Source of the DNA: Pyrus communis
Taxonomy: Eukaryota; Streptophyta; Magnoliopsida; Rosales; Rosaceae
Assembly (NCBI RefSeq): GCF_963583255.1
Contig: NC_084816.1
Location: forward strand, 10,837,100 to 10,901,099
Length of the DNA stretch: 64,000 nucleotides
Direction of reading: 5' to 3'
The notes under the pieces were generated by a model. The model made no database searches, was not told where the DNA came from, and saw nothing but the letters and a program-made list of their open reading frames with translations. The translations under genes and the position numbers were made by a program. Shown here one piece after another: positions 1 through 12,256 of the stretch (position 1 is the stretch's first letter; each line of letters opens with the position of its first letter).

Positions 1-141
1 GTTCAATTCAACTTGTCCGACAACAGTCCCAGCTCCGGGATCGCCGATGATAACAGAGACCAACACCCTGAAGAACCAGATTCAATGAGAAAGAATAGGA
101 GGAAGAGGAAACGACCCAAGTTTAAACATCATAAAGCTTGA
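1..141 (+). CDS. C-terminal end of an unidentified upstream gene (partial)
   Basis: Frame 1 is open from the first base of the window and ends with TGA at 139-141, giving 46 residues. The tail is acidic and polar at first, then strongly basic, with an Arg/Lys-rich cluster (RKNRRKRKRPK) followed by FKHHKA at the very end. Such a tail fits a nuclear or nucleolar protein, but I do not recognise the family. The stop lies 190 bp before the start of the PRORP gene on the same strand, so the two genes would be tightly packed in tandem. It could instead be a chance open frame; the lysine/arginine clustering and the stop just before promoter-like sequence favour a real terminal exon. Confidence 0.45.
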   Translation, partial: VQFNLSDNSPSSGIADDNRDQHPEEPDSMRKNRRKRKRPKFKHHKA

Positions 142-196
142 AGCAACCATTAATTCTCAAAAAGGAAAAAAAAAGCAACTATTTAGTTTGTATTCA

Positions 197-267
197 AAGC
201 CCAGCCCATCTTCTTATAAATCCAACGTTCTCTCACCTTGCTCTCTCTATATGCAAGCCCAGCCCAT
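197..267 (+). promoter_or_regulatory. PRORP promoter: two site II-like motifs and a TATA box
   Basis: Two copies of AAGCCCAGCCCAT-like sequence (about 197-209 and 255-267) read TGGGCTGGGC on the other strand, matching the plant site II motif (TGGGCY) typical of housekeeping and organelle/translation genes. TATAAA lies at 215-220 between them. Transcription would start near 245-250, leaving about 85 nt of 5' leader before the ATG at 332. The second motif copy would then fall within the leader, so the TATA assignment is tentative. Confidence 0.45.
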
Positions 268-331
268 ACTTATTTAAACATTACAAACCAGAAACCTCCG
301 TTTTTTGTCTTCCCCAAAACCCTACTCCGCC

Positions 332-3300
332 ATGCCAATGGGGACCCCGAAGAAGATCAAGAAGAAGCAAACCCCAGAAGCCCAATTCCACTCCTCCCTC
401 ACTCTCTGCTCCAAGCACAAAGACCTCCCCGCCGCCATCTCCCTCTACGAATCCGCCGTTTCTCAGAACACCCGCCTCAACCACCACCACTTCAACACTC
501 TCCTCTACCTCTGCTCAAACTCCGTCGCCGACCCCTCCATCAAGCAATTGTCCTTGGAAAATGGCTTCCGCATGTTCGATCACATGTTGTCGATCGGGAT
601 ACTTCCGAATGAGGCCACCATCACCGCCATGGCCCGGCTTGCCGCGGCCAAAGGCGATGGGGATTATGCGTTTGGGCTGGTGAAGGGTATGGAGAAGTAT
701 AAAATTTTTCCGAGGTTGCGGAGTTATGACCCGGCATTGTTTTGCTTTTGTGAGAAATTGGAGGCGGAGAAGGCGTATGAGGTGGAGGAGCATATGGGTA
801 TGGTGGGGGTGAGCCTGGAGGAGCCGGAGATTGCAGCGTTGTTGAAGGTCAGCGCGGAAACGGGAAATGGGGAGAGGGTTTATGGGTACTTGCACAAGTT
901 GAGGAATGCAGGGAGGTGTGTTAGTGAATCAACGGCCAAGAACATTGAGGATTGGTTTTGTGGTGGAGCGGCTTGTGAGGTGGGTGAGGTGAATTGGGAC
1001 TCAGTTCGGGTTAAAGAGTCAGTTTTGAGGAATGGAGGAGGGTGGCACGGGCAGGGGTGGATCGGGAAGGGGGTTTGGGATGTGAGGAGAGCCAATGTGG
1101 ATTTGAGCAGCAGTCAATGTAGCTGTTGTGATGAGCGTTTAGTTTGTGTTGACCTTGATTGTGCGGAGACGGAGAGGTTTGCGCAGTCGGTTGCTGCTTT
1201 GGCAATGGAAAGGGAGGTTAAGTCTAATTTCAGTGAGTTCCAGGTGAGCCAAAATCTTTCTCTTTGTTTAATTTTCTATGCATTATTTAGAACTTTAATC
1301 ATTGTTTATGTGGATGTTTAATTGTTGTTTGTAATGATGTAATAGATTCCATGGATTCAAATTTGAGGAATTGAGAACTGACTTAAAAGTTCATTAGACA
1401 ATAATGAAACTGTTACCGTGTGATGCCGTTTCCCCACAGTATTAGTATAAACGCTTTCTTGATTCGGATTTCGTAGATATGTTGAGCCTTTAATGATTGA
1501 ACATGCAGGAACTGAGATGCTTTACAGTTTGAGTCTGTTTCGGTTGACCCGTATTAAAGTATTAGAGGTAGAGTCATAGATTTACTACACCTGTAAATAT
1601 ATGCAATGTGTATGCAAGGGTCTATGCCTTTATGATGAGTACAACCAGAAAACAAAAATCTCTCTTTTCATATTTTCCCGTCATTTTGGGTTAAATTGAG
1701 CTCATTTACTTTGTTACTGGATTATGAATATGGGTAAATGAATAATATGGGCTTTGGAATGCATTCGCTTAACGTTTGATTGCATATCCAACTATTAGAA
1801 GGAAACAATCAAAACCTTTGATTCCATGGAGATGCCAAGTCTTTGGGTGGTGATCTTTTTTTGTGGTTGCCTTGGTTTAAACTTTCCACATCTGTTTGTC
1901 TTGAAATGACAGAAACCAAATATTTATGAGTCGAATTAGAGTTGTTGAGTCTATCAAGAAGTTGAAAGTAGCAAAGCATGTACTTTCCGTGTTCAATTTC
2001 CTGGTCAAAAGTACTTTGAGAACATATTGTAATTTATCTCCACTCAACTGCTTTAAAGGATTGGCTGGACAAGCATGCTGAGTATGAAGCTATAGTGGAT
2101 GGAGCTAATATTGGGCTTTACCAGCAAAATTTCGCTGATGGTGGATTCAGTCTTACTCAGGTTGTACACCTCAAAATGATGGCTTCTCTCTTCTTTTGCT
2201 TATTTCTCCTGTTATTGCATAGCCCCCACCTTCCCCCTTCCTCTCCCTTTGCCACATGTAATCATGACACTATGTTTATGTTCTATAATAGAGCAGCTCG
2301 ACGCTGTTGTAAAAGAATTGTACAATAGGAGTGGAGGGAAATGGCCACTTGTTGTCATGCATAATAGACGTTTCCGGGGACTTGTGGAAAATCCTTCCCA
2401 CAGAAAACTCTTCGAGGAGTGGATGGGTAAAGGCATTCTTTATGCCACACCGAGTGGTTCCAATGACGATTGGTATGAGCCTCCAATCCACTACTTGCTG
2501 AATGTTATTACTAGTTTCCTGCTTTTATGTTGTGCAATCTTCTGCAGTTATCTTTCTTTCTCTAAAAAAACCCTTTTCATGGTCACATTCTCTGTTTTGA
2601 TGAAAACATTGATTCTATTTTTTGCAATTCTCTCTCTCTCTCTTTCCGTGTATCTGTCTTTAAAAGAAAAACATTGACACCTATTCACCATTTTGACGAA
2701 AAATTTGATGAATGAAATACCATTCTCTCTATAGTGGTTGTGTTCACCATTTTAAACATCACGACTGTCATGCTCCGAATAATCAAATTACTTCTCTGCT
2801 ATGACTCAGGTATTGGCTCTATGCTGCTGTGAAACTCAAATGCTTGCTCGTTACAAACGATGAAATGCGAGACCACATTTTTGAACTCCTAGGAAGCAGC
2901 TTCTTCCTCAAGTGGAAAGAGAGACACCAAGTACATTTACTAGTACAACCTTAACATCTTTCTACGTGTTATTGCATGTGCCCTCAACTTTTTATTGGCT
3001 TTTCCATGTTTTATCTCATTCTCTTGCACAATCTCATCAACATATCATTATAGATGATATCTTCTATTAGTTACCTATTTAGAACGAGTATGGAAGAATC
3101 CATATGGTTTGGCATGATATGAAACTCTGTGTATTGCAATGCCTTGCGTTTTTGGCCTTATCGAAGCTATTCAATTCTGTCATGACCTCATATTTTAAAC
3201 ATTTTCATTTGCAGTGCTTGAACTTGTATGCATTTTAAATATGTTGTTTTTTAAGTCTTAGATTCTTTAAAACTTAGATTCTGACCTGCCTTGACCATCT

Positions 3301-6300
3301 GAACCAATCTAATCAGCTTAGTTCTGTTACTTGAGTAAGCTGGTAAGAATAACACCCATTTTTCTTTTTCTTATTTTAATTTTTTTTAATAGAGAAACAG
3401 TGCCTCTCAATGCAGTTCAGAAGTAAGATTTTCCTTTTGTATTTTTAACTTTTAACCAAAATATGTGAAACTTGTTCGTTTCTTTAGTAGTGTTGACACG
3501 AGACATATGAATCCTAAAATCACACTGCATGATCACAAATAATAAAAGGGACCGTGTAGATGGACCCCGTGGATGACTCAAATCACACTACAGAAAGTTG
3601 AGTGGATTTTATTTAATAGGGGTGATGAGAGATGGGTATGAGTTGCAGATAAAGGGGTCCTAGTCTTGAGCAATTTATGAACAATAGATGCAAGGAATAA
3701 GTTCTAATATAATTCAGATACATCTTATAAACACTGTTTTTGAGTTTTTGATTCGAAATATGTTTTGAGTTGGACAATGCTAATAATTTACCTTTCATTC
3801 AATGTTTTTAAAGGCGAAGGCGTAGGTGAGGCGTCTCATGGATAGCCCACATAGGCGAAAGCCTTGAGGCATGAGGCATTGCCTCACAGGACCTGAAGTT
3901 TTTAATATATATGTAAATTAATATAATACTTTGTAGAACATATTAATCAACAATCAAACTGACCATTTAGAATTAGAAATTAGAATACTAAAAACCTTAC
4001 TTGAATTTTGAAACAAACTGTGGTGGTGTGGATAATTTTGAAGCAAATTGAGGTATGAAATTGGGGTAAAATTGAAATATGGGATTGGGGAGAGTTTAGG
4101 GTTTGAGGAATTGGGGAATTGGGGATTGGGTGAATTGTAAATGGGAAAATCGGGTATTGGGATGGGGAAGAAGGGAGGGACCTGCTAGGGTTATATTAAA
4201 AAAATTTAGACTTGGCCAAAACAACGTCATTTCGGTCCAAGTCATTTAAAAATATTTAAAAGACTTGGCCAAAACCATGTCGTTTTGGGCCAAAGTCTTG
4301 AAAAAAAAAAAGAAAAAAAACCTAGCTTTCTTCTTCTTCGCGGTCGTCTTCTTCGTGAAGATGCCACTGCAGCACAACTCAGAGCCCTCCCAGCCTTCGA
4401 CTTCGAAGGTCCCAGGAAGATGAAGGGTCTGGGAACGCCCAGTCACACGCCTCAGCCGCCTAGTCACGTCTCGACCACATCTAAGAGAGTTTAAGCCTTT
4501 TCCCACTGGGCAAAGGTGTTTCCACTACCGCCCTGCCTCCAAACAGATTTGAGACAGTAAGTTATAGGTAACCTACAGTTAGTGATAGTTATATTCTTGT
4601 ATGTGTGCCGAGGTGTGTCTTCCTTTCCATTTCCTTCTCTAGCCAGTGTACCCGCTACATGCTTGAATTTGGATAAATCAAAGACAAACACTAATTCAAG
4701 GGTTGTGCTCCCCATATTCTACATTACCATCAGCCTCTAACGATATTACAAGGCAAAATCATTGTCATTACATTGCATATTTGTTGTATGTTGATGTAAC
4801 ATAGAGAAAATCGTGTTAAACCTTATGTAGAAAAGCACATAAAGTCAAAAGATATTAATCCAACCGGTGTTTCTGCATATTTGTCTTTTTGCTATGTTAG
4901 ATGGTTTGTCAAATCTAGTTGATTAGTTTTTGGTTTGCTTAAAATGTGAACTGATCTATTCACTCATTGAATCGTTAATCCTAGAAGTTCTCTTGCATCT
5001 TGTGTTTCAGGTTCGATATACTTTTGCCAAAGGCAATCTGAAACTTCAGATGCCGCCCACATATTCTTCAGTCATCCAGGTACCATTTTGAATTTCTCAT
5101 GGTTACTTTTGGTAGACTGTCCTTACTGATTATTTTCCGTTCCTTTGTCTATCTGATTTATCTTATGGTACACTTCTTAATTGTTTATGCTGATAGGGTA
5201 TTTTTTTCAACTTAATGGTTTTATTTGAATCCTAATTTGTAAAATGTTCTTTTGGTTGATGAAAGTACAATGGCAACCTTCATTCATTTTATTTTGTTCC
5301 AAATCTACTTTTTATTTTTGTCAAACACAAATAATTGTGAAAGAAAGGATGCACGGCACCTTTGCTGGTTTGGAAGGTTGCAGAAACCCCTAGGTGGTGA
5401 TATCAGTCCTGCAACAGTGACTGGGAGGATGAAAGTATTATAGTTATTTGTTTATTTCAATATTTTCAAAGGTTTTGATGGGAAAATTACACTATAAAGT
5501 TTCAAAAAATTTGCTATGTTGGAAATTGGGGGTTCAAATAAGACTGCCATTCTTATTCATATAGGAAATTAATGTGGAAAATAAACTGAGGAATGTGGAA
5601 ATATATGAGTAATGAACATACAAGATTTTATTGGATTGTAAATTTAAGATAAATCATTCCGGATATTCAGGAGGAACACTTGTATGGGTAAAACCTAAAA
5701 TCTAAAGTATGCCATGCAGTTTTGAATGATTCCTTTAGGTACTTGCTTTTCTTGCATTAATAAAGATGCTTACCTTGCATTAATTTGTATATTTCTAGGT
5801 TTATAGTCTCTCATGCTGATGCGAAAGTTGCGATGACCGTTTCTTATGCTCAAGCTTGATGGCAATAGGTTTTTTTGTGTAAAGTTAGTCGTAATCTTTT
5901 CAACAGCAGTTGAACAATAGAGATATAGATTTCAACATGTTAATCAATTGGCACCTTGGTTTAAACAGACTTAAGTTGGGCTTTAACTTTGCCATAGATA
6001 GATTATGACTCCCAAGTTGCCCCTCAATTGTCACCTTAATTAGTAAAACGCTGTTTTAGTTTGCCATTTTATTCTGAGGCGCCTTGGATGCTTAACGTTT
6101 GATTTAAATGGTCTCAAATAAATCTCAGTTGCGTAATAGAATGATGATAATCTTCACTAGTTGGATCATTGTTTTAAATGTTTGGAGACATTTAAATGGT
6201 CTCAAATATAGTCTGTGTTGGTGATTAGCTGATCCCTTAAATGTGTTTCAGGAATCCGAAAATGGATCATGGCATGTGCCCGTAGCAGATGAAAGCTGTC

Positions 6301-6533
6301 AGGAGCCTGCAAGAACCTGGCTCTGTATTACACGGCAAAGTGTATCTAAAGCTTGTGGTGAAGTCTCACAGAAATTGGCATCTTCTCAGAACGGTGGTAT
6401 TTGCGACAACCATGAGTTACGATCATGCACATCAGACTCTGTTGCCAGTCACAATGATAAAACCACAATTGTGACAGGCAAAAGGAAGGAGAGGTCGCCA
6501 TCTCCTTCCCATCTAAATATTTCTCCTGCCTAG
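332..6533 (+). CDS. PRORP: Proteinaceous RNase P (PRORP2/3-like), six exons, complete
   Basis: Protein-only RNase P that cleaves the 5' leader from precursor tRNAs. Exons by eye: 332-1243, 2059-2160, 2297-2472, 2810-2930, 5011-5079 and 6252-6533. All have GT..AG borders and the phases join cleanly to 553 residues. Residues 1-240 form the helical PPR region. C263xxC266 with H468 (SWHVP) and C485 (WLCITRQ) form the zinc site of the central domain. The NYN metallonuclease domain keeps all four acidic positions: D318 (VDGANIG), D395 and D396 (SNDDW), and D414 (TNDEMRDH). The N-terminus is short and lysine-rich (MPMGTPKKIKKKQ) without a transit peptide, and the C-terminus has KRKERSPSP, so a nuclear enzyme like Arabidopsis PRORP2/3 is likelier than organellar PRORP1. 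A frame extends upstream of 332 but without an ATG. The exon 3 acceptor could be 3 nt earlier (one extra Gln). Intron 4 is long (2080 bp) and holds repeat-like sequence. Confidence 0.93.
3803..4500. mobile_element. Possible non-autonomous DNA transposon in PRORP intron 4
   Basis: The left part of this stretch is rich in AGGCG words (about 3812-3870) and the right part in the inverse CGCCT words (about 4438-4465). Between them, two near-identical copies of a CTTGGCCAAAAC(A/C)A(A/T)GTCGTTT-like block occur around 4212 and 4264. A C/T-rich stretch follows at 4320-4360. The arrangement suggests a hAT-like or fold-back element, but I could not fix termini or a target duplication. Confidence 0.35.
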
Positions 6534-6834
6534 TTACTGTTTGCAGGAGGCCTTCATTTTCCGGCTTGTTCTGGAGACGATAACTTCTGTAAATGGTTGT
6601 GGCTGAGTAATGAGCTAGACAATGGAGATGGAATGCTATAAGGTAAAATGACCCCACACTGCAACTGAAGTTGTCAGCAGTTTCCCCTTCTATGATTAGT
6701 ATCTCTGAGGTTGTACTGCATCTCAAACATACTGCAAGTTTCATCTCCCTAGCATTATTGGCAGTTGAATTTAACAGCAAAAGGAGAAGCGGATTGAGGC
6801 TGGCCTGCAGTGAAGCTTGTTTGCGATTTTATCG

Positions 6835-6840
6835 AATAAA
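6835..6840 (+). terminator. Polyadenylation signal of PRORP
   Basis: Canonical AATAAA 302 nt after the PRORP stop codon, followed by a T-rich tract. It is the first good near-upstream element after the stop. Confidence 0.5.
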
Positions 6841-6849
6841 GATATTAAT

Positions 6850-7900
6850 TTTGTTGTAGTTTAACATTAATTTGGTCCTTATTCCTCTGGCAAAATAAGA
6901 AGAAAAACTGAGTCTGGTATGATCCGGCTTGTTTCCCGACAAGACATTTGAAATTTACGGTCGCTGTGTGTTGAGGGGTTATTGTGTAGGTTAATCCATT
7001 CGTCTCTACTCTAATGTTACTTCAATATATATCCAAACATTTAATAGTAAACTAGGAAATACACTTGACAACAACAATTGATAACAGAACATCTCACATG
7101 TATTTTTTTTTTTTTTTTTTTTTCGGAAATCGGTTGATTAGGAAATATTACCGTTTAAAGATTAATTTTGCAAAACAACCAAATCAGAATTCAATTAAGG
7201 TTGTCATAATTTCGGTTTAATTGAAAAAAACATGTTTAGGTTGTTGGATAATTGAAAGGTGATTTAGAACATAAATACTTTAGATCACCGTGATCTTTAA
7301 GAGGTGATTTAGCAAATAAATGGTTTGGATCATCGTGTGATGTTAAAGATGAGAAGGAGAAATGAGAATTTTACAAGAGAAGATCAAAATGATAAGGTTG
7401 CTAGCATTCTCATAAATTATGTAGCCTCTTGAATTGAATTGACGAAATGGGTAGTGGGACACAAGAAGAAAACAACGAGGTAAAGTGAGACGTAATAAAG
7501 TGTAGGAAAAAAGTGTAATTTTTTGTAGGCATATCTAAGTATGTCTTTATTTATAATTGGAAGTGATTCCTGTAATTTCTTTTAACCATATGCACTCTTT
7601 TAAATTATGTAGTTTAACTCTTCTTTTATTTACTCAATCTATTGGCTAAGAACAAGTGAGTGCTTACTGCAGAGAAGTGAAAATGAGGGTGCAAAAATCA
7701 CTATCCAATTATATTTACTATGGAGGACTTTTGAGATTAAGTTTACCGCCATATAGTGTTTCAATCCAATAATGCATTGTTCATTTGAAGTTTTTTCTCC
7801 GCATAATAGTGTCCTATTAGATTGGAACGTCATGCTTATGTTCAACCCGTTTCACGGACGTGGTTGTCTTTTGCAAAGATTGATTTGTAGAGACAGCAAT
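6850..7900. other. Intergenic spacer, no gene seen
   Basis: AT-rich sequence with a 21-nt T run (7103-7123) and two short copies of a GGTGATTTAG(A/C)A module near 7259 and 7302. No coding frame with plausible composition or splice context was found. Confidence 0.6.
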
Positions 7901-9350
7901 ATGGGAAACTTGGGAAAGTAACTAAAATTTGGACTTCATATAAAATTATAGCCATCCTTTTTAAGTTTATGATAATCATAATCAAAAGTTGATATAAAAG
8001 TACTAATGTACCCTTAAAATTATAATTTCCTAAGACGCATTACTGAGCTTTTATGTAGGTATACAAAATTGCGTGATTTGAACATGAACCGAAGAGCAAA
8101 TCTAGCAAATATAAAGAATACCTTCGAACTCATTACAAAAACTACATCTGGGTATCTTTGTTTCGTGAACCTGAAAGCTTGTTCTTTGTACGGGGCGGAC
8201 TTGAGGGATTTTTGGGGGGATTTTTGGCCGTTGCAGCCATGTTTGTAAGCTGAGAAGTGGTAGCAGGGTTTTGGGTCTGTGTATAGTATAAAGGCCTCCT
8301 TGTCCACATGTTTTGATGGAAATTTTGGGAAATGAAATGTTGTTAGAAATCGCAGAAAGATTACAACTTTATTGAGAACAAAATGGTACAATTAAATAAT
8401 TAATAGATTAATAGCCCCCTAATAATAATTTGGAAAAGCGGATCCAAAATTGAAGGAAGAGACGAAGTGATTTTTGATTATTCATGCATTAGACCATCTC
8501 TAACTAAAAGAGCTAAACATAATTCTGTTCAGAATTATAATCTTGCAAAAATCTCTTAATAATTTTTTAGTTTTAGGTTTGTACTTTAAATTTAGGGAAT
8601 GGTTATTAGCACTCCAAAAATCTCATTTTGCACTCCAAACTTTTTATATTAGGAAAGAAAAATACACTTGTAAGGAATGTAGAATGAGATTTTTGGAGTG
8701 CCAATAACACTTTTCTAAATTTATTGGTACTCCAAAAATCTTATTCTACACTTCTCACAAGTGTATTTTTCTTTCCAAATATAGAAAGTTTGGAGTGTAG
8801 AATGAGATTTTTGAAGTGCCAATAACAATTCCCCTTTCAAATATAGCATTTGAATTTGAATCAATTATTGCAACTAATGAGCTGAATTCTAAAAATGGGC
8901 TAAGAGGGGCTACCTTTGTCCAAATACTGGTCTGGTGAATTTCACAGAATTATAACCTAGCCATCAATTGGAGATGAGTTTTTTGACAAATCAGACTATT
9001 TTTTAACTTTTGAACCTTTAGCCCTCTTCATTTTTTTGACAAATTAGTGTTCAATATTGTTGGTCAAATAGTACATGAATTATGTGGCAACTGGCGAGTA
9101 TGCTGGGAAGACAAAGATTGTTAGAATTTGGTGATGCAAGAATTGTGAAAAAGTAAAGCTTGACCATGCATGCTGGAGCACTACTACTACTAGTTTTTTA
9201 CGGCTAAGAGCAAACCGGGAAGTTTTTAATCATTAAGGGTATATTAGTACTTTTACATTAAATTTTGATTATAATTATCACAAACTTAAAATGTTGGCTA
9301 TAGTTATATATGAGGTAAAAATTCTGGTTATTTTTTCAAATTTCTCCCAT
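7901..9350. mobile_element. About 1.45-kb element with long inverted ends, carrying an inner MITE
   Basis: The segment 7901-8030 and the reverse complement of 9219-9350 are clearly homologous over about 125 bp, with scattered mismatches. Both contain TAAAAGTACTAAT(G/A)TACCC and the palindrome-like TTTATGATAATCATAATCAAAA or a variant. The arms face each other, as in a fold-back or long-TIR non-autonomous DNA transposon. The interior has no transposase frame. Within it sits a separate MITE-like structure at 8595-8833. No target duplication was defined. Confidence 0.6.
8595..8833. mobile_element. MITE, doubled or four-armed copy
   Basis: The ends are GGGAATGGTTATTAGCACTCC and the reverse complement of GAAGTGCCAATAACAATTCCC. 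A second pair of arms sits in the centre (GGAGTGCCAATAACAC ... TTATTGGTACTCC, about 8694-8733). This looks like two copies of a roughly 120-bp MITE head to tail, or one inserted in another. A single 120-bp member of the same family lies at 47250-47369. Confidence 0.75.
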
Positions 9351-9536
9351 TAATATGGGTAGGCAAGGCACGTATAATTAAATGGGGGTAGTTAGATGTC
9401 ATTTTATTAGTTAGGTGGTAGTTAGATGTTCGAACTCAGCATGTTTTCTCCATTTACCTGGTCTGCAAACCCACCATTGCCCAAATGCCCGTGGATCTAC
9501 AGATTGCAAAGACAAAGGTCTCCGCATTAGATAACA

Positions 9537-9565
9537 CTAGTTATATAGCCGCACGTTGCTGCGGG
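9537..9565 (-). mobile_element. Probable Helitron 3' terminus
   Basis: Read on the minus strand there is a hairpin with stem CCGCA/TGCGG (9564-9549) and a 6-nt loop, then eight bases, then CTAG (9540-9537) followed by T. Helitrons end in a short GC-rich hairpin a few bases before CTRR and insert between A and T, so all three criteria are met. The element body would extend to higher coordinates. The 5' TC end was not located, so its length is unknown. Confidence 0.5.
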
Positions 9566-10529
9566 ACTTGAATACATCAGTCTTAACTACATGAATAAGA
9601 CACATTTAACCTGAAAAAAATTCAATATAATCATGAATGAACAAAAGGGATAAATGAGTGAACGGTGTCGGTAAGATAAGCAGCTTAGCTTTTATATACA
9701 TTCAACCGAGCTAATTACAAAAGATGTGGTTGCAAAAAATGCTTTATTTCCCTGGGAAAAAGAAGCAACAGCCCCGTATGCTTGACCAATGGATCCATAC
9801 TCGTTTTCAATTTGGTATAATTGAAACAACAATTCACCCATAGAAAGGTTCTGTTAAGTGCTTCTGGAAAAAGGGTTTGTTGGATTGCTTTTCAGCTTGC
9901 TTGCTTTGTGGTGATATAGTGCTTGGGATTTCATGCTTGGTCCAAGAGAATGGAGAAGACTGTAGATAAACTACAGTTGAAAAAGAAGCTAACGGATCAC
10001 CCGTTTCATCTGTTAACAATTTTTTTTTATTTTTACATTTCATCCAAATCAATTACAACCCCGTTTTATATAGTAGAATTCGAATTCCACATAGAGAGGA
10101 AATAACCAGATCAAGGATTCAAAATCGAAGGGGCTTTCCCTGCTGCACAACGTGAAGTGCACAATAAGAATAAACGATGATCGGTTTCTTAGTCTTTTGG
10201 TTTAGGGTTTATATCTCAAATCACACTTCATCTCGCATATCCCATCCAAAATTTCAAGCAAATTCGGAACTGAAATTCCGAACAAACTTTGAATTAAATT
10301 ATAACGACTAAACTGTGGAATTTGCATATAATCGTTCCATAAATAAATAATTAAAATAGATACGAAAAGGGATTTTATGTATCAGAAAGACGATAGGTAG
10401 GGATTGGTCACCAGCGACTTCGATATGGCTTCGATCTTGGTTCTGGTAGCTTTGTTCTTCTCGAGAGAGAGAGACAGTGAGGAGAGAGAAAGGACGTACA
10501 CAAACACGAGTGCAAACGGGTTTTTTATT
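9566..10529. other. Spacer without a supported gene
   Basis: Possibly the body of the Helitron ending at 9537. A short plus-strand frame begins with ATG at 10425 and has a hydrophobic N-terminus (MASILVLVALFF), but it runs into the transposon at 10530 and stops. I treat it as a fragment at best. A GA-rich tract lies at 10460-10490. Confidence 0.4.
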
Positions 10530-11566
10530 AGAGCAGTTCCACCGGGAACTCTTTAGGCCGGCACCCAAACAAATTATTGGCCCAGCACCCAGCCAATCCA
10601 CTCTAGCCCAGCAGATAGGTTGGCACCCAGCCCAAGCTGGTCTCCAGGCTAGCCCAGAATCGACAGAGCCATGGCTCGGCCTACATGACGCCAGGCTGAC
10701 GTCAACCACCCTTTTTTTATTTATTTTTTTGCGCCAAAGAGGGAGTTGTGGAGGTTAAGGAGCGGAGCTGGTCGAGGCAGGAAAGGGTGTCGAGAGGGAA
10801 GGAGCCACAGAGGGAGAAGGATGGGAGGACAAAGCAGACGATGAAGAGGTGTGGAGATGCAGAAATTAAAAATATTTGAAGGACATGAGGTGTGGAGCTT
10901 CTTGTTGAGGTTGGCTTGGGATTTGAAGAATAGGAGGGCAACGGAGTCGGAGGATGGGAATAGGAGGTTTGGAGGCGGCGGTGGGTTTGGAACGGAAGTG
11001 CAGGGGTGGATGGCGGTGGCGACGAGGAACTAAGGAAGAGGTGTGGAGATGCAGAAATTTAAAATATTTTAATAATAATTATTTTATTTTATTAAAAAAT
11101 TAGAAAATAAAAGTCAAATTATTATTTTATAATAAAAATTAATAAAATTTTAATAAAATTGACTAGGCTATTTAGTTTTAGAGATGAAGATGCATTTGGC
11201 CTATTAGTACTCATTGGGATCTATCACTGCTGAACTCGTAAACAAGTTATGTTCTTATTAAATAATCATCTTAATACTAACTTTTTCAAACACTTTTTAA
11301 AGTTGTATCATCGTATTTGATTAAAATTTTCATTGCCAAGAATAAAGAAAAAACGTTAGCTTTTCCCCAATTGATTATATTTGCCATATTTTATCTAATT
11401 TATATCATATGGAATAAAAAGGCCCCTCCTAGAAAAAGTTTTTGGCTTCACCACTAGATACTTGTCCATTTGTGATTGGATTTTAGCAGCATTTGTTACC
11501 TTTTTTAATAAGTGGATTAAATAGGCTGGGTGCTAGCGTATTTTTTTAAAGGTGGAATTGCTCTTA
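10530..11566. mobile_element. About 1.04-kb non-autonomous DNA transposon with inverted ends
   Basis: The left end TTAGAGCAGTTCCACC (from 10528) matches the reverse complement of the right end GGTGGAATTGCTCTTA (to 11566) at 14 of 16 positions. Just inside, GGCACCCAGCC-like words on the left pair with GGCTGGGTGCTAG on the right. The interior is C-rich on the left, GA-rich in the middle (10740-11030) and AT-rich on the right, and has no transposase frame. The superfamily is not determined. Confidence 0.65.
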
Positions 11567-12256
11567 GGACTATTGAAATTATACAAAAGTCCTCAATAAC
11601 GGGGGGGTTAACAAGTTTCGTGGGTTCATCCAAAATGACCCGTTATTTAACGGGTGATTAACGGATTGACCTGTTAACCAACCGACCCGTTCATCACTCA
11701 TCCGAATACTAATTTTAATAGGTCGAGAAGGGTCGGATTAACGGGTCAGGTTGAAAATGCTAGGCCTAGGTTCAATGCCTCAATTTAATGAGAATTCTTT
11801 GTTACAATTGATCACACCAAGACAAAAAGAAAGGAAGACTTTTAATCCCATAAATTATCAAAAATTCTACTATCCTAAATTCCAAATCCCACTTGACATC
11901 GCTGCCCCACACCTTTGTCCTCTGTCTCCCTTTGACTAAAAACACTCCCAAATCACACCAGCTAGCCATTCAAAGCCACCGGCCACATCAAATAGTAGGC
12001 GCGATTCAGGTAACCAAATTCAAATAACAAAGTTCAGATAATGAAATGCAAAGAACACGATACATATGGTAAAATTCAAGAACATGACTAAGAGGATTTG
12101 AACATGTCAAGTAAAATCATATTCAGTTGAATCCTAACTATAGCATGGTAAATAAAGACAGAAAATGATACAACAGTAGAAACTTCTGAGAATGGACATA
12201 AAAGAATTTATGTTCTGAAATCATCAACTGGGAGGAGAAAAGTTTAATGCACTCAC
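11567..12256. other. Repeat-derived spacer
   Basis: Around 11600-11760 there are several interspersed ACGGGT/ACCCGT words, including the near-palindrome ACCCGTTATTTAACGGGT, typical of decayed hAT-like sequence. The remainder (to 12256) is AT-rich. No further exons of the neighbouring PP2C fragment were found here, although they would be expected on the minus strand downstream of 12257. Confidence 0.5.

Noticed and set aside
305..331. Extension of the PRORP frame upstream of the ATG at 332
   Set aside because: The extension has no ATG and would need a TTG start; the lysine-rich N-terminus from 332 fits the nuclear PRORP type.
10425..10530. Small secreted-type peptide gene (MASILVLVALFF)
   Set aside because: The frame continues directly into the transposon at 10530 and stops soon after; no support beyond a hydrophobic N-terminus.
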